Shown: positions 1 to 11,991 of the stretch, one piece after another
Position numbering within the stretch: the stretch's first letter is position 1
Layout: each line of letters begins with the position of its first letter
Source: Oenanthe sinensis
Taxonomy: Eukaryota; Streptophyta; Magnoliopsida; Apiales; Apiaceae
DNA length: 64,000 bases
Reading direction: 5' to 3'
NCBI GenBank assembly: GCA_028671895.1
Contig: CM053804.1
Location: forward strand, 2,981,001-3,045,000
Made by a program: the position numbers and the translations under genes
Notes under the pieces: generated by a model
Seen by the model: only the letters and a program-made list of their open reading frames with translations
Told to the model about the DNA's origin: nothing
Database searches by the model: none

Positions 1-209
1 GTAGGAGTGTTTGATGAAGATAAACCAAGATCTTTTCTTGCTTTAACAACAATGGAGTGAACTAAAGACTCAGGACCAAAAGCTAATCTAATCATTTCTT
101 TCTCACCATGATCTTGAATTAACAGAAGCCCCATAATTTTAGAAGCATTATCAGGATCCAAGTTCTGAATTCTCGAATAAACAACCCTTGTTGCCTCATA
201 AGAATCCAT
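1..209 (-). CDS. CCCH zinc-finger/RRM RNA-binding protein (AtC3H53-like), N-terminal part
   Basis: The minus strand opens with ATG at 209-207 and stays open to the window edge, giving 69 codons. The peptide begins MDSYEATRVVYSRIQNLDP and continues with KIMGLLLIQDHGEKEMIRLA and FGPESLVHSIVVKARKDLGL. This is the conserved N-terminus of the plant CCCH zinc-finger proteins that also carry an RRM (Arabidopsis C3H22/46/53/55 group). These proteins are thought to bind RNA; the zinc finger and RRM lie beyond the edge. The start is chosen because family similarity begins at this methionine. The gene is cut by the window, so exon structure and completeness cannot be judged. Family identification is from memory of the N-terminal motif; no alignment was possible. 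Confidence 0.8.
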   Translation of the reverse strand, partial: MDSYEATRVVYSRIQNLDPDNASKIMGLLLIQDHGEKEMIRLAFGPESLVHSIVVKARKDLGLSSSNTP

Positions 210-1576
210 ACTAATTAACTAGTGATTAGTACTATAATTACCAAAAAGATTCAAACTTTAAACCTTGTTCTTGAAAACTCACCTACCCAATTACCCTTTT
301 AGCCTAACCAAACTTTGTACAAAGTCACACCCACCAAACAGCTTTTCTTCCCTTGTCTTGTCTATTAATCTTTCTTCTCTTCCTGCAAAAAAAAAAAAGC
401 ACAAATTTTTACAAACCCCATAAAGCTACTATTCTCGAGAAGGAGCTAACAAAACTCAAAAAAAAAAAGTCATGTTTAAAGTTTACGACTTTGCATTAAT
501 TTTTTTCCTCAACTAAACAAGGCTAAAAAGAAAAAGTTGATACAAAGAAAGCAACAAAAAAAGATAAAGCCTACATACATCAAAACACACACACAATAAT
601 TTCAAGAAATAAAACATACCATGTTTATAAAATCTCAAGAAGAAGAGTGAGTGCAGGTGATGATGAAATGATCAAAAAGATGAACATAGCATGTAGTTAT
701 ATATATAAACAAATACATACAAAGTCTTGTAACTATTCTTCTTCTTCTTTTTTCTTTGTTTTTGGTGCTTGAACATAACCCTAGTAGCTAAACATCAACA
801 ACTAAACAGTAGGCTAGTATGGTAAAGCTCTCTCTATATACTTGCACAGTTCATGTATCTATCTCTATCAATATTTCTATCTATCTATGTATCTAGGAGA
901 CTATACTTACTAGCTCCTCTCTCTAGAGAAAATGGACTGGCTGAAAGAGAGAGAGAGAGGTGTATGTAATGTATGTATTGTGTGTATGTATGTATGTAAA
1001 TGTAAGTGTGTGTTTGAGTGGATCTAGATCTGTGTCTCAAATAGTGCACGTTCTATCTTTTTAGTAATAAAACACCTCATGACAACACTCTAATGTTGTT
1101 CACTTGTGTTGACTCACACGCGTATTAACAGCGCGTTCTGTTCAATTCTGAGACATCAGTTACTTTTTGGATAAGACTTGGGGGCATATATTGCATGAGG
1201 TAAGGTGTCTATTTGTCTGGTGACAACTATAAATATATTAAAAAACATATTGTTCTTAAAATTAAATTAGAGTGAGTACTATTAGATAATTTAAATGGTG
1301 AAATTTTATTCATGTCATCATAAATCTAGAGTTAGAAAACTTAGTTGTAATTAGAATGATGTTTATTAAAATATTAAACATTAAAAAGATTTAATATTTA
1401 ATATATTTTATGATAACTTTTTAGTGATTAGAAATAATTACATTTCATAAGATCAAATAGAATAAGATAATTTAGATGTAAAAATAAATATTATTTATTA
1501 ACTTATAAAATATATTTGAAACAAATATTTACTTCAAGAAAAACAAATTTATATAAATTTGTTTGGCTAGATAGTA
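210..1576 (-). promoter_or_regulatory. Upstream region of the CCCH gene: leader and promoter, no other gene
   Basis: No other coding sequence is seen here. Read on the minus strand, a CT-rich tract at 944-960 (GA repeat on the plus strand) is the kind of pyrimidine patch found near plant transcription starts. TATATATA at about 697-708 could be a TATA box. A leader intron is possible because the leader would otherwise be several hundred bases long. Start site and leader are inferences. Confidence 0.35.
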
Positions 1577-1867
1577 CTCCATCTGTCTCATTCAATTCTT
1601 TACTTTTCTTTTTTGGATACCTCATCCAATTCTTCATATTTCAAAATTTTCTAAAAGTAGTAAATTTTTATATTATAAAATTTACCCTCACTTACTACTT
1701 TCCTCCAACTTTTCAAATCTATTAATTAAATATCAATTCACTCACCACTTTACTCATTCTTCTTTCTCTTTCATCAACTTTTCTTTTTCTTTCATAATAC
1801 TTCATATAATTTTCTTAACCTCCGTGCCCAACCTAAATGTAAACAATTGGGTTGGGACGGAGGGAGT
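1577..1867. repeat. Stowaway-type MITE (copy A)
   Basis: The left end reads CTCCATCTGTCTCATTCAAT after a TA, and the right end reads GGGACGGAGGGAG. These are the degenerate terminal inverted repeats of Stowaway (Tc1/mariner-derived) MITEs. The interior resembles the copy at 4447-4640. It is non-coding, although a 69-codon ORF runs through it. Confidence 0.75.
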
Positions 1868-1934
1868 GGTATATAGTATATATTTACATACTTGTTTTTG
1901 AAAATAAGTACTTATTTTTTAAAAATAAACTAAG

Positions 1935-2263
1935 CGACCGTTTGGAGTTCCTTAAACTTAAAATAAGTTACTTATTTCGTTTTTTTTTTTACATATTTTC
2001 ATTTTTTAAAAGATAATATTTATTTTAGAATTTTAAAACCAAATATTATTTTCAAAATAAAAAATAAGTTATTTATTTTCAGAAAAAGTACATATATACC
2101 TACTTTTTCTGAAAATAAGCACTTATTTTCAGAAAATAAGTGGAAACAGCTTAAGTACATAACTTATTTTTAGAAAATAAATAAATATAAAAAATAATTG
2201 TTTATATATTTTTTCTTGGAAATAAATATTTATTTCCAGAAAATAAACTTAATCAAACGATCT
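1935..2263. repeat. hAT-like MITE rich in AAATAAGT words
   Basis: The ends read GACCGTTTGG and, inverted, GATCGTTTGA. The interior is a run of AAATAAGTACTTATTT-like inverted words that would fold into a long hairpin. This structure fits a small non-autonomous DNA transposon. The target duplication is not clear, so the superfamily is a guess. Confidence 0.5.
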
Positions 2264-2479
2264 CATATAATCGCATGTCAAAAATTTTGAATGTATTTTT
2301 GTTAGTTCCATTCATATCGTCAAAAACTTTTAATATTTTAATAACTTAAATGTAATATATAAATATAAATTAAACTAAAGATTAAAGAGTGTATTTGAAA
2401 GTAATAAATATACTCCATGAATTAAAGCGACCACAGCTCAAACTCTAGGGTCTAGCTAGCAGACTAGCCAAATTAGATA

Positions 2480-2795
2480 CTCCCTCTGTCCCATTCAATT
2501 CTATACACTTTCTTTTTTTGGATGTTCCTCTCATTTGTATACATTCCAAAAATAGTAAAGTTTTAATAATATAAAAAATATTATTACACCCATTAACTTT
2601 CTTCCACTATCTCAAATTCATAATATAAAAATACTATTACACCCACTACTTTCCTCCACTATCTCAAATCTATTATTAAATATTAATAGATCCCACCACT
2701 TTATCTATTTTTTATCTAATTTTACTATTACACTATCATTTTTTAAATTTTTTCTTGTCCTCCGTGCCCATTTGAAATCAATGGGACGGAGGGAG
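2480..2795. repeat. Stowaway-type MITE (copy B), complete
   Basis: A 316-bp element flanked by TA on both sides (2478-2479 and 2796-2797). The left terminus CTCCCTCTGTCCCATT matches the right terminus AATGGGACGGAGGGAG in inverted orientation with one mismatch. An internal 40-bp segment (ACCCACTACTTTCC-like) is repeated. This is the best-preserved MITE in the window. Confidence 0.9.
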
Positions 2796-4446
2796 TAGAG
2801 ATTAGTGATTTTTGTTTTGTTGAATTCGAAACACTATGTTCTTCATGTTGTGATCTTCACGGCTACCAACTACCGTCAATACCTGTTTCTTCACTTTCAT
2901 GATCACGTCTAGGTAATATTTGTTTTAATAATGATATAGTCTCAAATTTACTTTTAAAATATTTTTAAAATATATTTTATTTTAATTTAATTAATAGTAA
3001 TAAACCTTCTTACATTCATATATCTTTCTAACTAAAACATTATATAATAACACATCAATATTATATTATTTAACACTTGAATTTGAAAAATAAATTTTTA
3101 CCTCTAACAATATTTTATTTGTTTTTTTATAAATTATATAATAGTTACATTTTTAAAATTAATCCCTCTATCTCATCGGATTCTTAATACTATTTTATTT
3201 TATTTTAAATGTTTTATCTATTTCTTAATACTAACTTGCATATGCATGATGCATAAAGTTTTTTTTAATATCTTTTTCATTTTGTTAATACTTTATTAAT
3301 ATAATTAAAAATAAATATTCTTCTAATAATTATTATAATTTTATATAATATCATGCATAAAAATAATCTTATATAATTTCAAATATTTTATTTATTTCTA
3401 TATTTAAAAAAATTAGGTTTTTTTTGTGAATTAAAATCCCAAAAGACCTTTTTGAAATTGAAATTGGGTCAAAATGTTAAATTCGCATCACAGATAAATT
3501 CATAATATATTTTGATTAAAATTTTTAATAATTCACAAATCAATATTATAATTCCAAAATGATTGATTTGTGCATTAAATAACACTGCTCATATACTAAA
3601 CTAAGCTCTCAATCTAATTTGATGTAGGACAAGTGTTAAATTTTGTTTAGAAATATTTTTTATTAAAAAATTAATATTTTAAAGTTAAGCTCAATTATCA
3701 CGATCACCCATTTTTAACATTGAGTGGGACAGGGAAAAACCAACAATTTTTTTTATTGTTATTAAATTTACAAGACCACAGGAGTTAGACTTAATAAATA
3801 AATAGTTCTTGTGTGTACAAAAAAATAAAAATAGTTCTTGTAAATATGTATATTAAATTTACATTGTTTTAATTTTATGGTTATATTTTTTGCATGTTTA
3901 CATGATCATAATTTTCTTTAATCATAAAATTTATTTATCTAAAGATCGTTAGTTTGACCTATATTATGTCTTTATAATTTGAGTTAACATGCTACAACCA
4001 AAATACACAACATTTTGATTATTTGACACAATAATATTGATAATTTTGTATTTCTAAAAACAATTTTGTATTCCATGAATAATCCCATCAAATTTTGTTT
4101 CCCCCCCCAACCTGTTAACTAAAAAGAAAAAAAAATTGATTTAACAATTCCATGAAAAGTCAAGTCAACAAAGGTTGGATAGATACCAATCCGCACAATT
4201 GTATTCTGCCACTATTTGGTCTGATAGATTAAATTATATGAAACAAAAACAAAAAAAAACATACAATTATTTGGGATTATTAGGCGGTTATGGACCCACC
4301 AAAAGATTAATCATTAATGAATAATCATGCATTGGATTGAGAGGCTGGGCGCTCGTCTCTTCTAATTACTCCATGTGTATGTACTGTAGATCGCTAACCC
4401 AATTTAACTTATGTTTAAGTTAGAAATTATTTACAATTTTTATACT
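2796..4446. other. AT-rich intergenic DNA, nothing recognised
   Basis: No open reading frame of note, no inverted-repeat element and no recognisable RNA gene. The sequence is low-complexity AT-rich with short homopolymers, including a C8 run near 4101. Confidence 0.6.
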
Positions 4447-4640
4447 CATTCTCTATCATTCAATTTTTTACATTTTTTTTTTGGACGTCTCACTCAATTC
4501 GTTACATTTTAAATTTTTTTAAAAACAGTAAATTTTTATATTATAAAATAAAATTTACTCTCAACCACTACTTTACTCCACCTTTTTAAATTTATCAATT
4601 AAATATTAATTGATCGCACCACTTTATCCATTTTTTTTCT
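4447..4640. repeat. Stowaway-type MITE fragment (copy C), right end lost
   Basis: The sequence follows copy A closely: ATTCAATT near the left end, then the paired words GTAAATTTTTATATTATAAAA and CAATTAAATATTAATTGATC. The right terminus with GGACGGAGGGAG is absent. It is a truncated relative of copy A. Confidence 0.65.
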
Positions 4641-5689
4641 CTTTCATCCAATTTATAAGTACTTATTTCTCAAAAATAAGTTTATTCTTTAATTTATTTT
4701 TCAGATATAAATATTTATTTTTAAAAAAAATATGTAAATGTTATTTTGTTCCGGAATCAAGTGAAATAAGTACCTTAGCCAAATATACTGATAAGCTAGT
4801 GTATATATTGAAAAATTAATAAATAAGACTGAAAAATATATATCAAAATAATTAGCACAAATTTGAACATTCATAAAGATATTAGTGATACAAAAAATAA
4901 GTATTCATTGGCAATAATTAATTTACAAATTATATGTTTAAACTCTCAAATTTTTATTGTGTAAAGAAAAAAGCATCCACTATACTACGACGAGATTTGG
5001 GTGAAGATTTTGTACGAAAACAATTCTTTTTCAGCAACTTTTTGGGAAGTTCTACATCTCATCTCAGATAACAAATTTATAAATGAAAATTTTACTTTCG
5101 GTTCTAATTTCTCATTAGTGTGTTACCCTATCAATTTATTAATATGTACATCGATGCAATCATTTCATGACTCCTAGTTGAAGCATGATTAAAGGGAGAA
5201 CCGAAAGCACAGTACTTAAAATATTTAAGTAGCTTTTTGGCACATTATATATCTAAATTAATGACAGCAAAAAGGAGGTTCAATAGCATGTTCGTCAAAA
5301 TATTATATATAATGTTTATATTGACAAGAGAAGATAATGGGAAGGTCATCAATACTCAGTGGAATTATTTTAATTAACTTTTGAGAGTAAAGTTAATATA
5401 TTAAAACATACAATGATAGCTATTTTTAATCATGATGGAACCATTTTTAGTTAAATAATTTACGATAATGATGCCATTCCACAGAAGGGGGATTAATGAT
5501 ACTAGAGAAAAATAGGTATTTAAAAAATAAATTACTATCGTGCTAACATAAAAATAGGATAATTTCTTTGCACAGTTGTACAATCTCGGTCAAGGATTCA
5601 TTTATTTTATTTTATAATTAATTTATAAATTGAAAAATATATTTATTTTCAAAATTTTAAATTCTTTATAAGAAACACTAAACAACACT
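4641..5689. other. Intergenic DNA, nothing recognised
   Basis: AT-rich sequence without a supportable gene. Short ORFs here (for example 5401-5583 on the minus strand) have no recognisable motif and are treated as chance. Confidence 0.55.
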
Positions 5690-5768
5690 ATATATATATA
5701 TATATATTAAAATAATATATATTACAAAATAATTAATATATATAGGATTCATTTATTTTATCTTAATA

Positions 5769-5812
<44 letters not shown>
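5690..5812. repeat. AT microsatellites
   Basis: Two perfect (TA)n runs, at 5690-5708 and about 5773-5812, separated by a diverged ATTAATATATA stretch. Such runs are likely to vary in length between individuals and are prone to assembly error. Confidence 0.9.
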
Positions 5813-5814
<2 letters not shown>

Positions 5815-6010
5815 CGAGTATTTTTCTGGATTTCGAGTTTGAATTGGATTTCACATATTGGATCAAATTTCGGATCGTTATACCTCAGATCCAAATCTAA
5901 AAATTTTCAGGTCTAGAAATTAAATTCAAACAAATTCAAAAAAGCGGATTCGATAAATTCAAAATTTCAAATTTCGAATCGGATAGCCGTTGAATCAGAT
6001 TTTTTTATCA
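5813..6010. repeat. Degenerate TTCGGATT/GGATTTCGA repeat
   Basis: Words such as GGATTTCGAG, AAATTTCGGATC and AAATTTCGAATCGGAT recur at irregular spacing. The style matches the interior of the hAT-like MITE at 56982-57505. No terminal repeats or target duplication could be placed, so it is probably a fragment. Confidence 0.4.
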
Positions 6011-6780
6011 TCCAATAAACACATATTAAAAATTACGGTGCATGCAAGACATGCAGGTACGATGCTTCAGATACAATCCCATAAAACCGCAAGATTAATC
6101 AACATGGTGTGCTTATATATATAATTTAAATTACAAAAAATAAAAAGTTAAAATTATTGTGCATAGTTAGTGGCTAGCGGCTTTTTGGACTTTTCAAACA
6201 TAACTATGACAGATTATTTTGAAAATTTAAGTGTACAGGTGCCCAAGAGAGAGTGCAACTTTTGAAGTTTTCTGCTATTTTTGTTTCCGAATATAAGCAC
6301 TTTGTCATGGAGACGAGAACCGATTATCAACAACAAATTATAGTATTATACTGTAGCATAGCAGGATATATATTGTATTTTAGTTTAAACTACGTATAAA
6401 TTGACTATAATTCATTGTGGAGATGGATGAATTTATATTTAAAATGAATTTTTTTCTTAAACCTACTAAACAACATCCTCTCTTTTTTTATGCCACCTGA
6501 CAAAAAATCACATAAACGTTACTTGAAATTCATTAAAAAAAATATAAAATGAGTTTGAGGACGTTAGTGTTATTTCTACCACTATAACCTCATCTTCGGC
6601 CCACAATCTAAAATATACCACATATAATCCGGTCACAATTTAGTTTTGAAAAAATTAACAATTTTAATTTTATTGAGTTGATGTTTTTGTCAAACTCATA
6701 AATAAATTGATAAATTTCAGGCAATGCCTTTATCCATCAGACTGATATCATTTATAACCTTCTAAGCGTACAAGGTTATA
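6011..6780. other. Intergenic DNA, nothing recognised
   Basis: No gene or element is visible. The 5' boundary of the LINE fragment that follows lies somewhere near the right end of this interval and cannot be placed exactly. Confidence 0.5.
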
Positions 6781-7727
6781 GACTAAGAAAACGAGTACTA
6801 AGATAGTCACAGATTATAGACTAATAAGTCTTATAAACTCATCATTCAAGATACTGCTCAAGGTTCTAGCTAATAGGATGAAATCAGTTCTTGATGAAAG
6901 TATAAGTGAAGAACAAACGGCATTCATCAAGGGAAGAAACATCAGCGATGGTATTGTTTTAGCAAACGAAATTGTGCATTCAATTGAAAAAAAGGGGGTC
7001 TTATTTTGAAAATAGATTTCGAATAAGCATATGATTCAATTAATTGGTTATGCCTAGAACATATGCTTAAATGTTTTAATTTTGGAGATAGATAGTGCGG
7101 TTGGATCAAAGCAATCCTACACACAACAAAAATGTCAGTATTAGTGAACGGATCCCCTACCAAAGAATTTATACCGGCAAAAGGGCTAAGACAAGGGGAT
7201 CCTTTAGCACCATATTTGTTTCTTGTCATAGGAGAAATTTTGAGCTGCTTGATGAAACATGCCCAATTATTGGGAATTATAGATGGATTCTCAAATGAGA
7301 ATGGGCAGATGGCAATAACCCACCTCCAATATGCGGATGATACCATTCTCTTCTTCTTCTTCAAGAGCAATGAGAAGACTGTGAAAGGCTGCAATTGTTT
7401 CAAGTAATAACAGGTCTTAAGGTCAATTTTTAAAAGTGCAGGATCTTCCAAGTTCAAAAGTCAACAGAAATCTGCAGATGGGCTTCAATACTAGGCTGCC
7501 AAGTGGGACAGTTGCATTTCATATATTTGGGGGATGGATAGGAAAATCTCCAAGGTTGAAGATATTTTGGAAACCACTTGTAGAAAAGGTACGAAGCAAA
7601 CTAGCTAGCTGGAAGTGTAATGCTCTAAATTTTGTTGGAAGATTAGTCCTAATCAAGTCCTGCTTAGAAAGCATCTCAAACTATTGGTTTAATGTGCACA
7701 AAATCCCAAAACAAATTATAGACAATT
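6781..7727 (+). pseudogene. L1-type LINE reverse transcriptase, 5' part (interrupted)
   Basis: Translated in pieces, this gives the core of a plant L1-clade reverse transcriptase. A DYRLISLINSSFKI segment starts near 6823, followed by EEQTAFIKGRNISDGI, KIDFE-AYDSINW, GSPTKEF and GLRQGDPLAPYLF, then the catalytic YADD box at 7330-7341. Stops interrupt the frame (for example the codon after KIDFE), and there is at least one frameshift after 7400. The endonuclease domain upstream is missing, as expected for a 5'-truncated LINE. At 7728 the frame is broken by the Copia element and it resumes at 20816. On the reverse strand this region carries a 171-codon ORF that is only a shadow. Confidence 0.9.
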
Positions 7728-8910
7728 TGTTAGGAATCATGTTGTATGATGATAACAAATTACCTAAGATTGTAATCTTGATATTAATTTTGTAACTGGT
7801 CAATGAATATGTAATCTATAAATATTCATTGACTAGGAAACTATTTATCAGTTGAAGTTGTTGTTGATCAACTGATAAAATGGATTGTAACAGTGATTTA
7901 GAATTCCTTTTGTTATCAATTGATTATAATATGTCCATGAATGTGATCATTTAATCAAATAATATTTATTGGCTTTGATTGATAGCTCATCAACGGATGT
8001 GAAAAATGGCTGGCAAAATATAAATATTCTAAGTCAGAATTCTCTTAAATGAAGTGATCAATGGATAAAGAAGTCAATGGATATGGATGATTAATCAATG
8101 GATAAAAGGTCAATAAAAGTCTAATCAATGGATCTCCATCAACGGATAAAAGCATCAAGGCAATCAATAGATAAAAAACAATCAATGGATAAGGGAATCG
8201 ATGGACGCTCAAATATCCATTGATACATCAATTGATCAATGGATAACTTATCCATCGATGGATAAGCAAAGAAGAATCAACTGATAAGTTTCACAACATT
8301 TATCAGTTGATCAAATTTTCCCAAAACAGTTGAAGGCAAATGAAAGGGATCTTTGCAGAAGTCTAAATCAATAGAAGACAGTTCTATCAGAATTGTGAAG
8401 ACTTTCAAAAGAACACAGTCTTCAAGGAGAAGATCAAGACAAATACTTGTCCAGAATAAGGCAAAGGCCTACGAAGATTGTGAAAGTAGCTACATTCTAT
8501 TTAATGTAAACATTGTAAAATGTATTTTATGCATTTTTATCAATCGATAGAAAATAGAAGTAGAAATGAGCTGCTATATATAGTTTACCAGTTCATTGTA
8601 TTAAATGAAGGAAAAGAAGAACAAGAACAACACATAAGAGATAAAGAATTATTTGTAGTTCATTTCTCAGTTCTGTTTTTCATATATTATAAGCAGCTTG
8701 GTTCTACGACCAAGATTTATTTAAAGCAAAAACATTCACTAGTAGAAAAACCAATCCACTAGTAATTTTAAAAGATTTGTTTTCAATTTTGTTTTTAATT
8801 TTTCCAGTTTTCTCTTTCTGTTTAATCTTTCAAACACTCAAACATTTTCATTATTGAACAAACTTATATCCGTAAGAATTTGAAATCATTCTTAAGTTTG
8901 TATTATAACA
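7728..8910 (+). repeat. 5' LTR of the Copia element
   Basis: A 1,183-bp repeat, TGTTAGG to TATAACA. Compared with the 3' LTR it lacks a 33-bp block just before the terminal ATAACA, and it carries only one copy of a 66-bp unit that is doubled in the 3' LTR. These two changes account exactly for the 99-bp length difference. The U3-like part is filled with repeats of ATCAATGGATAA and its palindromic forms. Confidence 0.93.
8575..8583 (+). promoter_or_regulatory. TATA box of the 5' LTR
   Basis: TATATATAG followed by a plausible leader. The same box is kept in the 3' LTR at 20447-20455 despite about 6% divergence. It lies about 335 bp upstream of the LTR end, the expected place for a U3/R promoter. 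Confidence 0.55.
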
Positions 8911-8912
8911 AT

Positions 8913-8924
8913 TGGTATCAGAGC
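8913..8924 (+). other. Primer-binding site (initiator methionine tRNA)
   Basis: TGGTATCAGAGC starts two bases after the 5' LTR. It is the standard complement of the 3' end of plant initiator tRNA-Met used by Copia elements to prime minus-strand DNA synthesis. Confidence 0.95.
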
Positions 8925-8967
8925 AAACTTTCAACACACAGAAATTTAAGATCCAAGTACATCAAGT

Positions 8968-11440
8968 ATGGGCCAAAAGGATTCAGGTGTAAAGATTCCA
9001 GTGTTGGAAAAAGATGAGTACTTTGCATGGAAAGTTAAAATGCACCTGCATCTACTTTCTCTTGACCCTTCCTATGTTAACTACATAGAAAAAGGTCCTT
9101 ATGTTCCCATGAAGCTGGTCACATGTATAAATTCTGATGGAACTCCTGCATTTGACAAACATGTTCCAAAACTCATCACTGAGTTCACAGAAGAGGATGA
9201 AAATGAAGTGTTTAAGGACAAAAAGGCCATGAATATTCTGTTCAATGGTCTAGATAAAGATATGTTTGACAATGTAATAAATTGCACTTCATCAAAAGAG
9301 GTATGAGATACTCTTCAGACTCTTTGTGAATGAACTGACCAGGTCAGGAAGAACAAGATGCAACTCCTGATTAAGAAATATGAATCTTTTCATTTCAAGA
9401 GTGATGAAACCATCAATGACACCTATAGCATATTTCAGAAGTTGTTAAATGGATTAAAGCTATATGGTAGGGTTTATGCAAGTGAAGATACAAATATGAA
9501 ATTTCTTAGATCTCTTCTAAAAGAATGGAAACCTATGACTATTTCTATTCGACAATCTCATGACTTCAAGGACTACAATCTTGAGAAACTTTATGTTATT
9601 ATGAAGATATATGAGTTAGAAATTCAACAAGATGAAGAGATTGAGAAGAGTCAAAGAAAGGAAAAAACTGTGGCTTTGATGGTTAAGGGAAATGAAGACA
9701 AAAAGAGAAACAATGAAAGTGGCTGTGTAGATGGATCTATCATGATGGCTAATGATGCTATTGAAGAATCATCCAAAGGAAAGAGCAAATGTGAAGAAAG
9801 TGAAGCATGCTCTCAGGATGATTTAGATGAGAATAATGAGCACCTTGCATTCATGTCAAGGAAATTCTCATAGCTAAAATTTAAGAGGAATCCAAATGCT
9901 CAAAGGTCTGGATCCCAGTTCAGAAATAACAACCAGAATAAGAATTTGGTTGACAGATAAAAGTTCAAATATTTTAACTATGGATTGGCTAGTCACTTCT
10001 TCAATGAGTGCAGATAGCCAAAACAAGAGAAGAAGGCACAATCATATGATGACATTGACTATAAAAAGAAGTATTTTGACCTTCTCAAACAAAAGGAAAA
10101 GGCTTTTGTAACTGAAGAGAAAGATTGGGCTATTGCGGATAATAATTCTGAAGAATTCATCAATCTAGCACTAATGGTCAATCATGAAGATGAAGAGGCT
10201 AGTTCATCATCAAATCAGGTACTAGCTACTAACTTTTCTGAATTATCAAAAGATGAATGCAATAGTACCATAAATGAGATGTCTAATGAATTGTACAATT
10301 TGCATGTCACCTTGAAATCTCTAAACAAAGAAAATCTCAAATTAAATAACACCATTGATGCCTTAACTGAGAGAAACACTTTTCTTGAAAATGAACTTAT
10401 TTGTTTAGATAGATACAAGCAGAAGAGTAAGGATGTTAGGGATGAACTAGTAAAAAGTTTGAAAAGAGAAAAATTATTGAATGAACAATTGGATGGAGAA
10501 ATTAAAACTATTAACAAATGGAATAAGTCTGCTAAAACTGCCAAACAAATTATTGATGTTAAGAGTTTAAATACTTTAGGAGAATCCCCCAAATCAATAG
10601 GCAAGCCATTGGTTAACACCTCAATGGATAAGGATCAATCGACTGCTAATCCTCTATCAATTGACAAGGATTATCAATTGATTGATATTGAATCAATTGA
10701 TAATTATTCATCGATAGGTAAACCATCAATGGCTAACAAGAAAAACAAATTTAGCACCCCTATAAAATTTATTAAGGAAAAGGATCCCAAAATTAAGTTG
10801 AGACTAAAGATGAAAAGATCAATATTGGTAGCTTATCTAATAAGCAATTAAAAGTCAAATTGGAAAAGATAGCACCTGTTGAAACTAATCACCCTAAGTA
10901 TAAGAAAAAGAAAAAGAATAGAAATGGAAAGGTAGGCATAAATAAGCACAATAATTACACTCCTGATATGTATGCACCTAGAAAGGTTTGTGCGAAATGT
11001 GATAGTGTAAATCATTTGTCTATGCATTGCACGAAAGAAAAGAATTCCATACCTGCAAATGATTTGAATGCATATACCATGTCTACAAATGTCATGCTTG
11101 CCAATTCTATGCTTATGAATGTCATGTCTTCTAATTTGGTTGCACCACATACTCACATGCCATATGCACAATTTTTATACATGTACAATCCATTCTTTAC
11201 ATATGCAAATATGAACATGCTTGGAATGTCATGGAACATGCCTAAAGCAGATAATGAAATGCATGCAAATTTTGTCATGAGTTCCAAGGTGTCTGAGCCC
11301 CAAAAGTCATCTCCCAAAGTTAAAGTGGATTCAAACCAACCAAAACAAAAGGAGCCAAAATTGACAACCAAGGCTCAGGCTGCAACTAATAAAAGAGGAC
11401 TCAATGCAACTTGGGTACCAAAAATAACTTGATTGTTTTT
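8968..11440 (+). pseudogene. Copia gag with coiled coil and two CCHC regions
   Basis: The start codon follows the primer-binding site, and the peptide begins MGQKDSGVKIPVLEKDEYFA, typical of this lineage. One frame runs to 10851, interrupted by stops near 9304, 9331, 9871, 9958 and 10015. It then shifts frame around 10850 and continues to 11432. The first zinc knuckle (about 9970-10015) reads YFNYGLASHFFNEC, so two of its three cysteines are tyrosines. The second (10990-11031) reads CAKCDSVNHLSMHC and is intact. Between them lies a lysine/glutamate-rich coiled coil (about 10210-10560), then a serine-rich linker (10570-10740) in which the element's ATTGAT word is repeated. Gag packages element RNA in the cytoplasm. 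Confidence 0.9.
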
Positions 11441-11448
11441 TTAATTGT

Positions 11449-11991
11449 GTGCAGGGAAACAAGAGGAAAAATCTCTGGTATCTAGACAATGGATGTTCTA
11501 GGCACATGACAGGAGATATGTCCCTGCTTATAAAGTTTATGGAAAAGGCTGGCCCAAGAGTTACTTTTGGAGATAACAACAAAGGTTTTACTCTGGGATA
11601 TGGCTTTATTGCAAGTGAAAATGTTATCATTGAACCTGTAGCACTGGGTGATGGATTGAAGCACAATTTGCTGAGCATTAGTCAACTGTGTGATAATGGA
11701 AATGATGTGTGCTTTTTAACTGGATCATGCATCATAGCCAACAAAGAATCTGGTGAAATTCTCTTAACTAGAGGAAGAAAAGGAAATGTCTATGTGGCTG
11801 ATTTCAATTCTGTAAAGGCAAATTCAATGACATGTCTACTGAACAAAGCCAACACATATGAAAGTTGGATTTGGCACAAGAAGCTAGCCCATCTAAATTT
11901 CAAAGCCATGAATCATTTGGTCAGAAAGAATTTGGTTAGAGGCATTCCACAGTTAGTGTTCACCAATGATGGTTTGTGTGATGCCTGTTAA
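11449..11991 (+). pseudogene. Copia protease and GAG-pre-integrase region
   Basis: LWYLDNGCSRHMTGD near the start is the Copia aspartic protease site. The usual DSG is DNG here, so cleavage activity may already be lost. The zinc-binding module before integrase follows: WHKKLAHLNFKAMNHL, then LCDAC at the end of this frame, giving the HHCC set. A stop after DAC (11989-11991) replaces a sense codon, and reading resumes at once in the same frame. Confidence 0.88.

Noticed and set aside
6942..7457. 171-codon minus-strand ORF
   Set aside because: It is the exact antisense of the LINE reverse transcriptase, which has the YADD and GLRQGDPLAP motifs on the plus strand.
8040..8310. Spaced short repeats that could suggest a CRISPR array
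   Set aside because: The repeats are about 10 bases, variable, on both strands and lie in an LTR of a plant retrotransposon. Spacer lengths are irregular and the genome is eukaryotic.
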